In this document: positions 1 to 9,687 of the stretch, one piece after another
Numbering within the stretch: position 1 is the stretch's first letter
Layout of the letters: each line of letters begins with the position of its first letter
Source of the DNA: UBA5614 sp963667535
Lineage (GTDB): Bacteria > Cloacimonadota > Cloacimonadia > Cloacimonadales > Cloacimonadaceae
Assembly (NCBI GenBank): GCA_963667535.2
Contig: CAXXDU010000002.1
Location: 1,674,001-1,738,000, forward strand
Direction: 5' to 3'
DNA length: 64,000 nucleotides
The notes under the pieces: generated by a model
Told to the model about the DNA's origin: nothing
What the model saw: the letters and a program-made list of their open reading frames with translations, nothing else
Database searches by the model: none
Position numbers and translations under genes: made by a program

Positions 1-2
1 AA

Positions 3-1718
3 CCTGTCAGTTTTGGTATCCATCAGGATGACAAGATAGGTTTGGTCGGAATCAATGGCAGTGGCAAAAGCACGTTAATCAAGATACTGGCAAATATAGA
101 CCCTTCTACTACAGGCGAAATTACCAACCGCAAAGGTTTAAAAGTGGGCTATCTACCTCAGATACCGGAGCTTAATTACAATCTGGATGTGCTTTCTCAG
201 GTTTTGATTGATTCTGAATTTCCCAAAGAACAACAGTGGGAAGCTGAGCATCTGGCAAAGGCTATTCTCTCCAGGCTCAAGCTCACAGATTATGAAAAGC
301 CGATTGCGATATTATCCGGAGGTCAAAAGCGTAAGGTTGATTTAGCCAGAGTTCTGTTGCAAAAGCCTGATGTCCTGCTGTTGGATGAGCCGACCAACCA
401 TCTGGACCTGGATACAATTGAGTGGCTTCAGGATTATTTGCAGGGATATAAAGGTGCAGTGCTGTTTATCACACACGACCGTTACTTTCTGGATGCAATC
501 TGCACCAGAGTGCTGGAAATTGACAAACAGCTCATTCATATCTATGATGGCGGATATTCAGACTTTATTGAAGGGCAGGTGATTCGTCAGACTGATGAGT
601 CCCGCAAAGAAGTTCGCCGGCATGCCCAGCTCAAGAAAGAACTGGACTGGTTGAAGCGGGGAGCCAAAGCCCGCACCAGTAAGCCTAAGAACCATGTGGA
701 CAGAGTGAAGGAACTGATTTCCAAATCATACCTGATCAGCAATCAGGATTTGAGTATATCCTTCCAGACTAAAAGGCTGGGCAAGACCATTCTGGAGATG
801 CATAATCTATCCAAAAGCTACAACGATACTGAGCTATTCCATAATATTGACCACAACTTCCAATCCAAAGACCGCATCGGTATTATCGGACCCAATGGCT
901 GCGGTAAAACAACACTTCTAAGACTCATGACCGGAGAGGAAAAACCTGATGCAGGAAAGCTGAAAATAGGGCTGAATACACACTTTGCCTATTATAAGCA
1001 AGACCAGGAAGACATGAATGCCAATGTCTCGGTTTTGGACTATGTAAACCAATTTGCTGATGTGATTAAAACTGCTGATGGACAGAAGTTTTCAGCGTCA
1101 GAAATGCTGAAACGCTTTCTCTTTGATGGCAAGATGCAGCAAATGAAAGTAAAATCACTTTCAGGTGGAGAAAAGAAAAGACTGCATCTGATGGTATCTC
1201 TGATGTTTGGCAGCAATTTTATGATATTGGACGAACCGACCAATGATTTGGATATCCGTACTCTGGAGATTCTGGAGGATTATCTGGATGCCTATCATGG
1301 CTGCATAGTTGTTGTCTCACATGACAGATACTTTCTGGACAGAGTGGTTGACCATATCTTTATCTTTGAAAATGGCAGGATTCGCAAGTTTGCAGGCAAC
1401 TATTCAGACTATCTTTTGGTGAAGCGTTATCTGCAAGAAGAATCTGCTGAGCAGGAAATGGAGAAGTTGGGAAAGGTTAAGCTGAAACCGGAAGGTTCGG
1501 AAGATAAACTATCCTGGAAAGAAAAGCAGGAAATGCTGGCTCTGGAAAAGAAGATAGAAGCCAATGAAACAGAAATCAGTACCCTCGAAGCAACCATGAA
1601 TGATAACAGCTTACCTTATACGGAATATAAAGTTATCGGTGATAAAATAGAAGCATTAAAGCATGAGACTGCAACTGCATTGGAAAAATGGAGTGAACTG
1701 GCAGAGAGAGATTTGTAA
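3..1718 (+). CDS. uup: ABC-F family ATPase, Uup type (5' end cut by window edge)
   Basis: Soluble ABC-F protein with two ATPase domains and no membrane segment; family members act on ribosomes or on DNA structures rather than in transport. The reading frame is open from base 3 and enters already inside the first nucleotide-binding domain, so the true start lies outside the window. Visible motifs are Walker A GINGSGKST, signature LSGGQ and Walker B VLLLDEPTNHLD in domain 1, and GPNGCGKTT, LSGGE and MILDEPTNDLD in domain 2. The charged linker lies between them. The C-terminus (about the last 75 residues, from SEDKLSWKEKQE) is a coiled coil, which is what separates Uup from EttA-type members. 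A TTG at 42 is an internal codon, not the start. Confidence 0.9.
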   Translation, partial: PVSFGIHQDDKIGLVGINGSGKSTLIKILANIDPSTTGEITNRKGLKVGYLPQIPELNYNLDVLSQVLIDSEFPKEQQWEAEHLAKAILSRLKLTDYEKPIAILSGGQKRKVDLARVLLQKPDVLLLDEPTNHLDLDTIEWLQDYLQGYKGAVLFITHDRYFLDAICTRVLEIDKQLIHIYDGGYSDFIEGQVIRQTDESRKEVRRHAQLKKELDWLKRGAKARTSKPKNHVDRVKELISKSYLISNQDLSISFQTKRLGKTILEMHNLSKSYNDTELFHNIDHNFQSKDRIGIIGPNGCGKTTLLRLMTGEEKPDAGKLKIGLNTHFAYYKQDQEDMNANVSVLDYVNQFADVIKTADGQKFSASEMLKRFLFDGKMQQMKVKSLSGGEKKRLHLMVSLMFGSNFMILDEPTNDLDIRTLEILEDYLDAYHGCIVVVSHDRYFLDRVVDHIFIFENGRIRKFAGNYSDYLLVKRYLQEESAEQEMEKLGKVKLKPEGSEDKLSWKEKQEMLALEKKIEANETEISTLEATMNDNSLPYTEYKVIGDKIEALKHETATALEKWSELAERDL

Positions 1719-1724
1719 GTTTTC

Positions 1725-1812
1725 TGGTGCTGGAGGGGGGACTCGAACCCCCACGAGCATATTGCTCACTAGTCCCTGAAACTAGCGTGTCTACCAATTT
1801 CACCACTTCAGC
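1725..1812 (-). tRNA. tRNA-Leu (anticodon CAG)
   Basis: On the minus strand the 88 bases fold as a class II tRNA. The acceptor arm is GCTGAAG/CTCCAGC with one A-C mismatch. There is a D arm with TGGTAGA, an anticodon stem CTAGT/ACTAG with loop TTCAGGG giving anticodon CAG, a long variable arm (GTGAGCAATATGCTC), and a T arm with GGTTCGAGTCC. The 3' CCA is encoded (1725-1727). The long variable arm and CAG anticodon identify leucine, reading CUG. It lies between the 3' ends of the ABC-F gene and pyrG. Confidence 0.95.
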
Positions 1813-1894
1813 ATCATTGTTTATAGCATGTAATCATAAAATCACATTGCTATTTGTTCAAAACTTAATTTACAGCCTTTTTGTCAAGCAGAAA

Positions 1895-3499
1895 CTATTG
1901 TTTATCCTTGTAAAGCTTTGCTGCTCCGATAAATTCTCTGAATATTGGTTGAGGTTTGGCAGGACGTGATTTAAATTCAGGATGAAACTGTACTCCAATA
2001 AAGAAGTCATTCTTTGGATACTCCATAATCTCAACTAATAAGCCGTCAGGAGAAGTGCCGGAAAAGGTTACTCCCTTTTCGAGCATAACATCACGGTATA
2101 GGTTGTTAAATTCATATCGGTGTCGGTGTCTTTCCGAAATCTCTTTGCTTTGATAAATCTTGTGAGCAAGTGAATCAGGGGTAAGCTGACAGGGATATGC
2201 ACCCAAACGCATTGTGCCGCCCATCTTTTCCAGATATTTCTGGTCTTGCATCAGAAAGATAACCGGGTCCGGCGAAGCTTCATCGAACTCTGTACTGTTT
2301 GCTTTGGGAAGATTGCACAAATGACGGGCAATTTCAATAGCTGCCACATGCATACCCAGACATATACCAAAATAGGGAATATTGTGTTCACGGGCATATT
2401 GGGTTATCGCTATCTTACCCTCAATACCTCTCAAGCCAAATCCACCTGGAATCAGAATACCGTTAATACCTTTGAGTTCAGTATCCAATTCTCCATGTTC
2501 ATAGCTTTTTTCAGTATCAACCCATCTGATTTCGAGCTTAAGTTTATGATAAGCTGCAGCATGTATGAGTGCTTCTTCAACACTTTTGTAAGCATCCTGA
2601 TGCTTAACATATTTACCACACACAGCGATATGTATGACATCAGTGGGAGATACTACATTCTCAATGAACTTTTCCCAGTCCTGCATATCCAGCATATGAT
2701 GCTCCAGTTGGAAGTGCTTACAGATAATTTCGTGCAATCCGTCTTTATAGAAAGTGAGTGGAACTTTGTATACACTATCCACATCAATGGCATTTACAAC
2801 TTTCTTGCGTGAGACATTGGTAAATAAAGCTATCTTGCTATAGACATCTTCATCAAATTGCGTTTCACAACGGCAGAGTATGATGTCAGGCTGAATACCG
2901 ATTTCCCTTAGTTTGTAAGCGCTGTGCTGAGTAGGCTTGGTTTTGAGTTCACCTGCTGATTTGATAAAAGGCACATAAGTAAGCAAAATATAGAGAGTGT
3001 TTTCAAAACCCAGGTCAAGTCTCAATTGACGTACTGCTTCCAGAAAAGGCAGGCTTTCAATATCACCGACAGTACCGCCAATCTCAGAGATAATGATGTC
3101 ATACTCTTTGTCGAGTTTCGTTATGCGCTCTTTGATTTCATCTGTGACGTGGGGAATTACCTGGACGGTCTTGCCCAGATAATCACCTTTGCGTTCTTTT
3201 TTGATTACACTGTCATAGACCTGTCCGGCTGAATTGCTTGACCATTTGCTGAGTGAAACATCCACAAAACGTTCATAATGACCAAGGTCAAGGTCGGTCT
3301 CAGCACCATCATCGGTTACAAATACCTCACCATGCTGAAATGGACTCATGGTGCCCGGGTCAACATTTAGATAAGGGTCAAACTTTTGCAGACATACTTT
3401 ATAGCCTGTGCGTTTCAAAAGCAAACCAATAGAAGCTGTAGCAATTCCCTTTCCCAAAGAGGAAAGGACTCCGCCCATGACAAAAATATACTTTGCCAT
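1895..3499 (-). CDS. pyrG: CTP synthase (glutamine hydrolysing)
   Basis: Makes CTP from UTP, ATP and glutamine, the last step of pyrimidine nucleotide synthesis, in the cytoplasm. The 534-aa protein has the family length. The N-terminal amidoligase begins MAKYIFVMGGVLSSLGKG with the P-loop-like SLGKG and continues with QKFDPYLNVDPGTMSPFQHGE. The C-terminal class I glutamine amidotransferase carries GILIPGGFG and GICLGMH with nucleophile Cys380, and the VQFHPEF catalytic His-Glu. The position after GICLGM is His, where Gln is the residue I know from E. coli; the effect is unknown. It starts 11 bp after the stop of the aminotransferase gene, so it is probably the last gene of a three-gene operon. 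Confidence 0.97.
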   Translation of the reverse strand: MAKYIFVMGGVLSSLGKGIATASIGLLLKRTGYKVCLQKFDPYLNVDPGTMSPFQHGEVFVTDDGAETDLDLGHYERFVDVSLSKWSSNSAGQVYDSVIKKERKGDYLGKTVQVIPHVTDEIKERITKLDKEYDIIISEIGGTVGDIESLPFLEAVRQLRLDLGFENTLYILLTYVPFIKSAGELKTKPTQHSAYKLREIGIQPDIILCRCETQFDEDVYSKIALFTNVSRKKVVNAIDVDSVYKVPLTFYKDGLHEIICKHFQLEHHMLDMQDWEKFIENVVSPTDVIHIAVCGKYVKHQDAYKSVEEALIHAAAYHKLKLEIRWVDTEKSYEHGELDTELKGINGILIPGGFGLRGIEGKIAITQYAREHNIPYFGICLGMHVAAIEIARHLCNLPKANSTEFDEASPDPVIFLMQDQKYLEKMGGTMRLGAYPCQLTPDSLAHKIYQSKEISERHRHRYEFNNLYRDVMLEKGVTFSGTSPDGLLVEIMEYPKNDFFIGVQFHPEFKSRPAKPQPIFREFIGAAKLYKDKQ

Positions 3500-3510
3500 T
3501 TTTCCTCCGG

Positions 3511-4755
3511 TTATGCTAAAGGTTTGATTTCATCAAGCGATTCTTTGATTGCATTTATAGTATAGTCCAAATCTTCCTTGGTATGTCTGTAGCAAATATA
3601 TCCGTGATGATATGGTTGCAGGAATACTTTGCGTCTGATCAGATGCGTATAGAATTCATTTCTTAGTTTTTTGTAATTGCCTGTTTCGTCTTTGGGGAAA
3701 GTAATAAACGGCATCCAGGGAGTTCCACTGAAATTGACAGGCAGACCTGAATCTGAGACAAGTTTTTCCACAGCTTTGGCAAAGTATAATCCCTTTTCGT
3801 GAATTACATCCAGAATGTGGTCTCTTTCCAGAATTTCAATGGTCTTGAGAGCTGCAATCTGCGCATCGCTATTGGGGAAGAAAGTTGAAGAAAGAAATAC
3901 CTTATCTGCCAGTACATTCATAAATTCACGTTTACCGACTAAGGCGCTGATGGAATAACCGTTTGCCATAGCTTTGCCGATGGTGGCAAGGTCAGGAGTC
4001 ACACCAAAGTACTTCTGAGCTCCGCCAATTGAGCATCTGAATCCACTTCTGATTTCGTCAAAAATCAAGACACAGCCATATTGGTCGGAAAGCTTACGTA
4101 CTCCTTCCAGATAGCCGGGTTTGGGCATTTCCACTTCATGAGCAAGAGGATGACCAACAGGTGTTACAATTATTGCCGCCATATCATTGGCATTCTGTTT
4201 GAGGATGTCTTCCAACTGGTTAAGGTCGTTATAATGAAATTCAATGATATCTTCGTAAAACTTTTTGTCGATACCACCTTTGACTTCCACACACCAGTCA
4301 TGCCAGCCGTGATAACCGCATCGTGCTACTTTAAGTTTTCCTGTATAACCTCTGGCAACTCTGATGGCAATAGTGGTAGCATCAGAACCTGTCTTGACAA
4401 TGGCTGCCATTTCACAGCAGGGCACTACTTCGGTCAGCTTCTGAATAAGTGTATTCTGAATGGGCTGAGTCAGAGAAAAGCAAAAGCCCTTGGTTTTTAT
4501 CTGCTCATAGACTGCAGCATCTATTTCTTCTTCACCATATCCAATGATTATTGGACCATAAGCACATAGATAATCGATGTATTCGTTACCATCCACATCA
4601 ACAACATGACTGCCTTTGGCGCGGTCAAAGAAGATGGGGTACTCACCGGGCACAAAGTTATATGGTCTGCGAATACCGGCAACTCCACCCGGAACAAGGC
4701 GTTTTGCTTCTTCAAACATCTGGAAGCTATTCTGAAGGTTTAATTTGTCTGCCAT
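3511..4755 (-). CDS. Class III PLP aminotransferase (glutamate-1-semialdehyde aminomutase-like)
   Basis: A fold-type I, PLP-dependent aminotransferase of 414 aa. I place the start at MADKLN (4755), not at the upstream in-frame extension, because GAGG sits 9 bases before it. Family motifs are VKTGSDATT (cofactor phosphate), CGYHGWHD, IFDEIRSGFR with the Asp that binds the pyridine nitrogen, and TIGKAMANG with Lys261 as the Schiff-base lysine. Overall it resembles glutamate-1-semialdehyde 2,1-aminomutase and related enzymes acting on omega- or beta-amino groups; the substrate cannot be read from sequence. It lies between a thiolase gene (41 bp upstream) and pyrG (11 bp downstream). The thiolase neighbour could suggest amino acid fermentation, but no other gene of such a pathway is here. 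Confidence 0.85.
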   Translation of the reverse strand: MADKLNLQNSFQMFEEAKRLVPGGVAGIRRPYNFVPGEYPIFFDRAKGSHVVDVDGNEYIDYLCAYGPIIIGYGEEEIDAAVYEQIKTKGFCFSLTQPIQNTLIQKLTEVVPCCEMAAIVKTGSDATTIAIRVARGYTGKLKVARCGYHGWHDWCVEVKGGIDKKFYEDIIEFHYNDLNQLEDILKQNANDMAAIIVTPVGHPLAHEVEMPKPGYLEGVRKLSDQYGCVLIFDEIRSGFRCSIGGAQKYFGVTPDLATIGKAMANGYSISALVGKREFMNVLADKVFLSSTFFPNSDAQIAALKTIEILERDHILDVIHEKGLYFAKAVEKLVSDSGLPVNFSGTPWMPFITFPKDETGNYKKLRNEFYTHLIRRKVFLQPYHHGYICYRHTKEDLDYTINAIKESLDEIKPLA

Positions 4756-4796
4756 AAATCTATCCTCTTTTTTTTTTTCATTATTGTTAGGTTTTG

Positions 4797-5993
4797 TTAC
4801 ATTTCCCAGAGAGTGGCTATTCCCATGCCTCCGCCAATGCAAAGGGAAGCCAGTCCTTTATGCAGATTGCGCTTTTTCATTTCATGCAGCAAGGTAACAA
4901 TTATCCGGGCTCCACTGGCACCAATCGGATGTCCCATGGCGATTGCTCCACCATTAACATTCACGATGGAAGCTTCCAGATTGCCATGTCCTTCCTGCAC
5001 TAAACCCTTTAAAACTGCTATTGATTGAGCAGCAAAAGCTTCATTGAGTTCTGCCAGTTCTATATCTTGCAGAGTCCAGTTTGCCTTCTTCAGAGCTTTT
5101 GTAATTGCTCCGACGGGCCCGATACCCATGATAGAAGGGTCAACTCCTGCCGATGCATAAGAAATGAGATAAGCAAGCGGTGTCAAACCCAATTCCCTGG
5201 CTTTGTCTTCACTCATGATAATCACCATTGCCGCGCCGTCATTTATTCCTGATGCATTTGCAGCAGTAACAGTCCCATCAGATTTAAAAGCGGGTCTGAG
5301 CTTGGCAAGACTATCATAAGTTACACCTTTTCTGGGCATTTCATCATCTTTAATAATAAGCGGGTCGCCTTTCCTCTGAGGAATAATGACAGGAACTATC
5401 TCATCATTAAATCTGCCCGTTGACATTGCCACTTCTGTTTTATTCTGACTGGATACAGAGAAAGAATCCTGCTCTTCGCGCGTTACATTGTATTGAGTTG
5501 CCAGATTCTCAGCAGTAATACCCATATGATAGTTATTGAAGATATCAGTTAAACCATCCTGAACCATAGGGTCAACCATGGTTTTATTGCCCATACGGGC
5601 ACCCCAGCGTGCATCCGGTAATATATAAGGTATCTGGCTCATGTTTTCAGCACCGCCGGCTAAAATGATATCTGCTTCACCTAATGCGATTGAAGCTGCT
5701 GCCAGGGCAATTGCTTTCATCCCGCTTCCACAGACTTTATTAACAGTGAAGGCTGATACTGATTCAGGAATTCCGCTGCCGATGGAGATTTGACGCGCAA
5801 CATTCTGTCCCAATCCCACACCACAAACATTGCCGATTATTACTTCTTCAACCATATCAGGTTTAATACCACTTTCTTCAAGCACTGCTTTCGCGGCTAT
5901 TACGCCAAGCTGAACAGCTGAAATGTCTTTAAAAACACCGCCAAAATTGCCAATTGGAGTGCGTTTTGCACAAATAATAACTGGTCTTTTCAT
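4797..5993 (-). CDS. Acetyl-CoA C-acetyltransferase (thiolase)
   Basis: Condenses two acetyl-CoA to acetoacetyl-CoA or runs the reverse thiolysis; cytoplasmic. The start is MKRPVIICAKRTPIG at 5993, with a GGGGG Shine-Dalgarno six bases upstream; the longer frame to 6053 is unlikely. The protein has 398 aa as expected. Catalytic residues are the nucleophile Cys88 in NKVCGSGMKA, His355 in GHPIGASGAR and Cys385 in LCIGGGMG. Substrate loop motifs GGAENMSQ and NASGINDGAA are present. It is first in the operon with the aminotransferase and pyrG. It is probably a biosynthetic/fermentative AtoB/Thl type rather than a beta-oxidation FadA, judged from the absence of a fadB neighbour. Confidence 0.93.
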   Translation of the reverse strand: MKRPVIICAKRTPIGNFGGVFKDISAVQLGVIAAKAVLEESGIKPDMVEEVIIGNVCGVGLGQNVARQISIGSGIPESVSAFTVNKVCGSGMKAIALAAASIALGEADIILAGGAENMSQIPYILPDARWGARMGNKTMVDPMVQDGLTDIFNNYHMGITAENLATQYNVTREEQDSFSVSSQNKTEVAMSTGRFNDEIVPVIIPQRKGDPLIIKDDEMPRKGVTYDSLAKLRPAFKSDGTVTAANASGINDGAAMVIIMSEDKARELGLTPLAYLISYASAGVDPSIMGIGPVGAITKALKKANWTLQDIELAELNEAFAAQSIAVLKGLVQEGHGNLEASIVNVNGGAIAMGHPIGASGARIIVTLLHEMKKRNLHKGLASLCIGGGMGIATLWEM

Positions 5994-6630
5994 TGATCCC
6001 CCATAGTAATATTTTTTTTCATTAAATAAGGGATAGGGGTTTTGGTCAATCATTTTTACAGCTTTCTTTTGAATTATTTCAGAGCAGAATCACTTATTCT
6101 CATGAATTAGTATTCCTTATTCAATCATATCGCTCAACATTGACGACGTCCCATTAGCATAAATCGGCATGTTCAGATAAGACAACTATCACGATAACAA
6201 AACCGGACCCAAAGGAACGGCTAACTGTTGTCTGATTGGGAATAGTTTGTGCTTATTAAATATCGCAGAGAAGAGACGGTATGGATGTGAAACTGATGAA
6301 TTATTATTGTGATATTATCGTGAAAAATATTGAAGTTTGGAAGATGCTAGACTGAAAAATATTTACTGTTGGGCTCTTGGAGTACAGTTTGAAGTTAATA
6401 AAGCACTTAAGTGTCAAACATTGACTTTGTATTTCAGAGTGTTTTGATTATTTTATTATTGAAGCAAGGAATTATTAAGAAACGATAAAAAAACTGCTTG
6501 ACGATTTTACGTTATCTTAGAAAGGCTTACTAAAGGCGTTTTTTTTTCGCGAAACGCATAGAGTGTAATAGTATAAATTATTGATATATATAAAAGAAAC
6601 TCATAACCCAAGGAGCAAGGGAGGTCTTCA
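5994..6630. promoter_or_regulatory. Divergent intergenic region with weak promoter candidate for the TonB receptor operon
   Basis: No credible gene. It separates the minus-strand thiolase operon from the plus-strand receptor operon, so it must hold promoters for both. On the plus strand TTGACT (6421-6426) is followed at 16 bp by TTTGAT, and a second TTGACG lies near 6498. A 10-bp palindrome CACTTAAGTG occurs at 6404-6413. The Shine-Dalgarno GGGAGG for the receptor is at about 6619. The region is AT-rich and shows no terminator. Confidence 0.4.
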
Positions 6631-9600
6631 ATGCGAAAAACAGCATTGATACTTATGATTTTGTTAACGCTATGCGTTACGTCGATTTATGCCGGTACTA
6701 CCGGTAAGTTAGCCGGTAAGGTTCGTGATGATGGTGGGAAAGGTCTGGCTTATGTGAATATTTCTGTTCTACAAAACGGCAGAAGAATAACAGGTGGACA
6801 ATCCAAAGAAAACGGAACCTATATGATAATCAACATTTCACCCGGGGTATATGAAGTAAAATACCAACTCATGGGTTTTGCTCCATCCACTGTTGCCAAT
6901 CTGAGAATAAATGCTGATCAGACGACCACACAGAATGTTACTTTGTATAAACAAGGCGTTCTGATGGAAACCTATAAAGTCACAGCAAATCAGACTGGTG
7001 TAAAGTCAGATGTGTCCGGCTCTCAACGTCAGGTTAATATGAAAAATATTAGCGATGTAGCGGTAAGTGATGTTGAAGGCATAGTCGCATTGCAGGCAGG
7101 AGCCAATCTAATCGGAGGCGAACTGCATGTTCGTGGCGGTCGTGCCAACGAGGTCAGTTATACGATTGATAATATGTCTGTGTCAGACCCTGTGGACGGG
7201 GGTAGCGCGTTACAGGTTGATCCTGATGCTATAAGCGATATGAAAGTTATGACAGGTGGATTCACTGCCGAATATGGCAACGCCCAATCCGGGGTTGTTA
7301 ATATTATTACTAAAGAAGGTGACTCCTACTATTCCGGGAAAACAGAATACAGTACAGATCATATCATTGGCGATGGCAGAAATGAAGATGCTTTAAAATT
7401 TGCCATAGGCGGACCAGTTCTACCATTTGCTTCTGATGATATGAGAAATAAATTCACCTTTTATTTAAATGGTGGTGGTGACTGGCAGGATGGCAGGCTA
7501 AGCAAATATGCGAAAGGTGACCCCAATGAAGACTTCGTTTTAAACGGTGTTTCTTTATTAGAGAATGATTATCCTAATGTGGATCCATTCTCCAGCCGCA
7601 AGAACTTTCTTGGCATTGATACCGGAAACCGTTTTTATAATTCATACAATGTCAATTTCAAAACAAAGTATGCTATAGATGAACTGCGCAAGATTACCTT
7701 TGCCGCCAGAGGCGACAGGTCGACCAATGACTTCTATACTTACCTTTGGAGATATGCACCTGATTTCAATGGTGCTGATGAAACCAACCAAAAGCAATAT
7801 GTGCTTTCTTACGACCAGGTAATAAACCCACAAATGACACTCAAAGTCAAAGCCAGTTATTATCAAAAGAATTATTCTCAGGGGCCCAAAGGTATAAATA
7901 GAGATAAGTATTTATTCTATACTTTAAATCCTGCACGCGATAGTGTTTTAGCCAATAAACCACAGTATGTACAGGATGTGTTGCTTGGAGATTATGGCTA
8001 TGGTAGCGTGGGTATTGATACTGATGGCAACGGCACCTATTATTATTATAATGGCTATATTGATGAGACACTTTGGACATACAGGATTCAGGGTGTTGAA
8101 AACCCGAGGAATGTGGAAGGCTTTGTTGCTCCAGGTACAATATATACTACTTTTATTGACGACCAAACCTCTACTCTGAGCGGAAGAGCAGATTTTGAAT
8201 ATCAGGTTAATGATATTCACCAGGCCAAATCAGGATTTGAGCTTATTAAACACAGTATTAAAAAAGACCAGATATTTAATTTTTTAACTGTTTATGAAGA
8301 TAGACGGCAGGCGTACCTGAACGGTATTTATAATATAGATAATTATGTAGACCCTACTCCTGAAGATACATTAGTCTATGTTCCTGAAGAATTGGTTGAT
8401 GTCATAGTACCTGATGATGGTGGCAAACCCATACCTATTTATTATCCTACCGATTATTACAATGCTGCTTATGCAGCTTCCGGTAAAACTGATGGATACA
8501 AAGCTGATCCATGGCAAGCTGCTTATTATCTGCAAGATAAAATGGAATGGGAAGGCATGATTGTTAATGCCGGACTCAGATTTGACTTCTGGTATTTAGG
8601 TAATAGCTATAAGGTCGCTCAAGACGATGGTTCATATCGGACAGTGACATTTAAAAACAAGGATAAATTCCAGATGATGGTATCTCCCAGATTGGGAGTA
8701 TCTCATCCGATTTCCGATAAAGATGTACTGAGATTTGCTTATAATTACCAGAACCAGTTACCTCAAATGCAGTATATCTTTACCAGCAAAACACCTGAAG
8801 ATGCCAATGTAAGTGATCAGGTTATCACTGTTGGTAATCCGACCCTGCAACCGCAGATTACTGTAACATATGAAGTCGGCCTTTCACATCAGATAAGCGA
8901 AGACTATATGTTAGATATGACAGCATACTATAAGAACCTGTATAATTATGTAAGCACAAAGAAAGTCTCTAAACCAGGTGAATCACAGGTTTCCTGGTAT
9001 GAATATATATCTGAGGATTATGGCAGTACTCGTGGTATTGATATGCAATTGGAAAAGAATTTGTCAGATTTCAATACCTGGTCTGTATCTTATTCCCTGG
9101 CTTGGGCTCAGGGTAATAACTCATCAACAGTAATCCAGGATGAAGCTACAAACCTGAGAGAGTTTCCTCTGGACTGGGATGTGCGTCATAATGTGAACGT
9201 TAACTATACTTTCAGAATAGCTCGTGGTGAAGAGTATATAATTCCATTCTCGAATTTGATTCTTCCACTGGACGACTTTTCTGCCAATATGACCTGGACA
9301 ATTGCTTCGGGATCACCATATACGCCTACTACAGGTTCGCAAAATACTGCCTTAGATACAAACAGCAAACGCAAGGGGTTGACCCAACAGGCAAATCTGC
9401 GTTTAACAAAAGGTGTTACTTTACCTTTTGGTTCATACCTGAGACTATATATGGATGTGGAAAATCTGTTTAAATATCCCAATATCGGCGGCGTATTTTC
9501 CAAGACTGGTTCTTATTTGAATGACGGAGCAGATTTATCTGAGCCTGATGATCAGAACTTTACATTTGCCGAACGGGAATATATGCACAGAAAAGCTATT

Positions 9601-9663
9601 CAAAATCCAGGTAATGTAAATAACTTCCGTGCTGTCACATTCGGTGTCAGCTTTAACTTTTAA
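6631..9663 (+). CDS. TonB-dependent receptor with carboxypeptidase-regulatory-like N-domain
   Basis: Outer-membrane beta-barrel transporter of 1010 aa. A signal peptide (about residues 1-22, ending SIYA) is followed by a carboxypeptidase D regulatory-like beta-sandwich (about 25-105, GKVRDDGGKGLAYVNISV). A plug domain follows (about 130-230) with HVRGGRANEVSYTIDN and GGFTAEYGNAQSGVVNI, then a long barrel rich in alternating aromatic strands ending in a terminal Phe (GVSFNF), as outer-membrane barrels do. The architecture is that of SusC/CirA-type receptors. It is directly followed (24 bp) by exbB, exbD, exbD and tonB, so it is cotranscribed with its energising complex. The ligand is unknown; no SusD partner is adjacent. 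Confidence 0.92.
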   Translation: MRKTALILMILLTLCVTSIYAGTTGKLAGKVRDDGGKGLAYVNISVLQNGRRITGGQSKENGTYMIINISPGVYEVKYQLMGFAPSTVANLRINADQTTTQNVTLYKQGVLMETYKVTANQTGVKSDVSGSQRQVNMKNISDVAVSDVEGIVALQAGANLIGGELHVRGGRANEVSYTIDNMSVSDPVDGGSALQVDPDAISDMKVMTGGFTAEYGNAQSGVVNIITKEGDSYYSGKTEYSTDHIIGDGRNEDALKFAIGGPVLPFASDDMRNKFTFYLNGGGDWQDGRLSKYAKGDPNEDFVLNGVSLLENDYPNVDPFSSRKNFLGIDTGNRFYNSYNVNFKTKYAIDELRKITFAARGDRSTNDFYTYLWRYAPDFNGADETNQKQYVLSYDQVINPQMTLKVKASYYQKNYSQGPKGINRDKYLFYTLNPARDSVLANKPQYVQDVLLGDYGYGSVGIDTDGNGTYYYYNGYIDETLWTYRIQGVENPRNVEGFVAPGTIYTTFIDDQTSTLSGRADFEYQVNDIHQAKSGFELIKHSIKKDQIFNFLTVYEDRRQAYLNGIYNIDNYVDPTPEDTLVYVPEELVDVIVPDDGGKPIPIYYPTDYYNAAYAASGKTDGYKADPWQAAYYLQDKMEWEGMIVNAGLRFDFWYLGNSYKVAQDDGSYRTVTFKNKDKFQMMVSPRLGVSHPISDKDVLRFAYNYQNQLPQMQYIFTSKTPEDANVSDQVITVGNPTLQPQITVTYEVGLSHQISEDYMLDMTAYYKNLYNYVSTKKVSKPGESQVSWYEYISEDYGSTRGIDMQLEKNLSDFNTWSVSYSLAWAQGNNSSTVIQDEATNLREFPLDWDVRHNVNVNYTFRIARGEEYIIPFSNLILPLDDFSANMTWTIASGSPYTPTTGSQNTALDTNSKRKGLTQQANLRLTKGVTLPFGSYLRLYMDVENLFKYPNIGGVFSKTGSYLNDGADLSEPDDQNFTFAEREYMHRKAIQNPGNVNNFRAVTFGVSFNF

Positions 9664-9687
9664 AAAACTCCAAGGAGGACCCATATA

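Noticed and set aside
2246..2812. 188-aa plus-strand reading frame inside pyrG
   Set aside because: Antisense shadow of a highly conserved gene.
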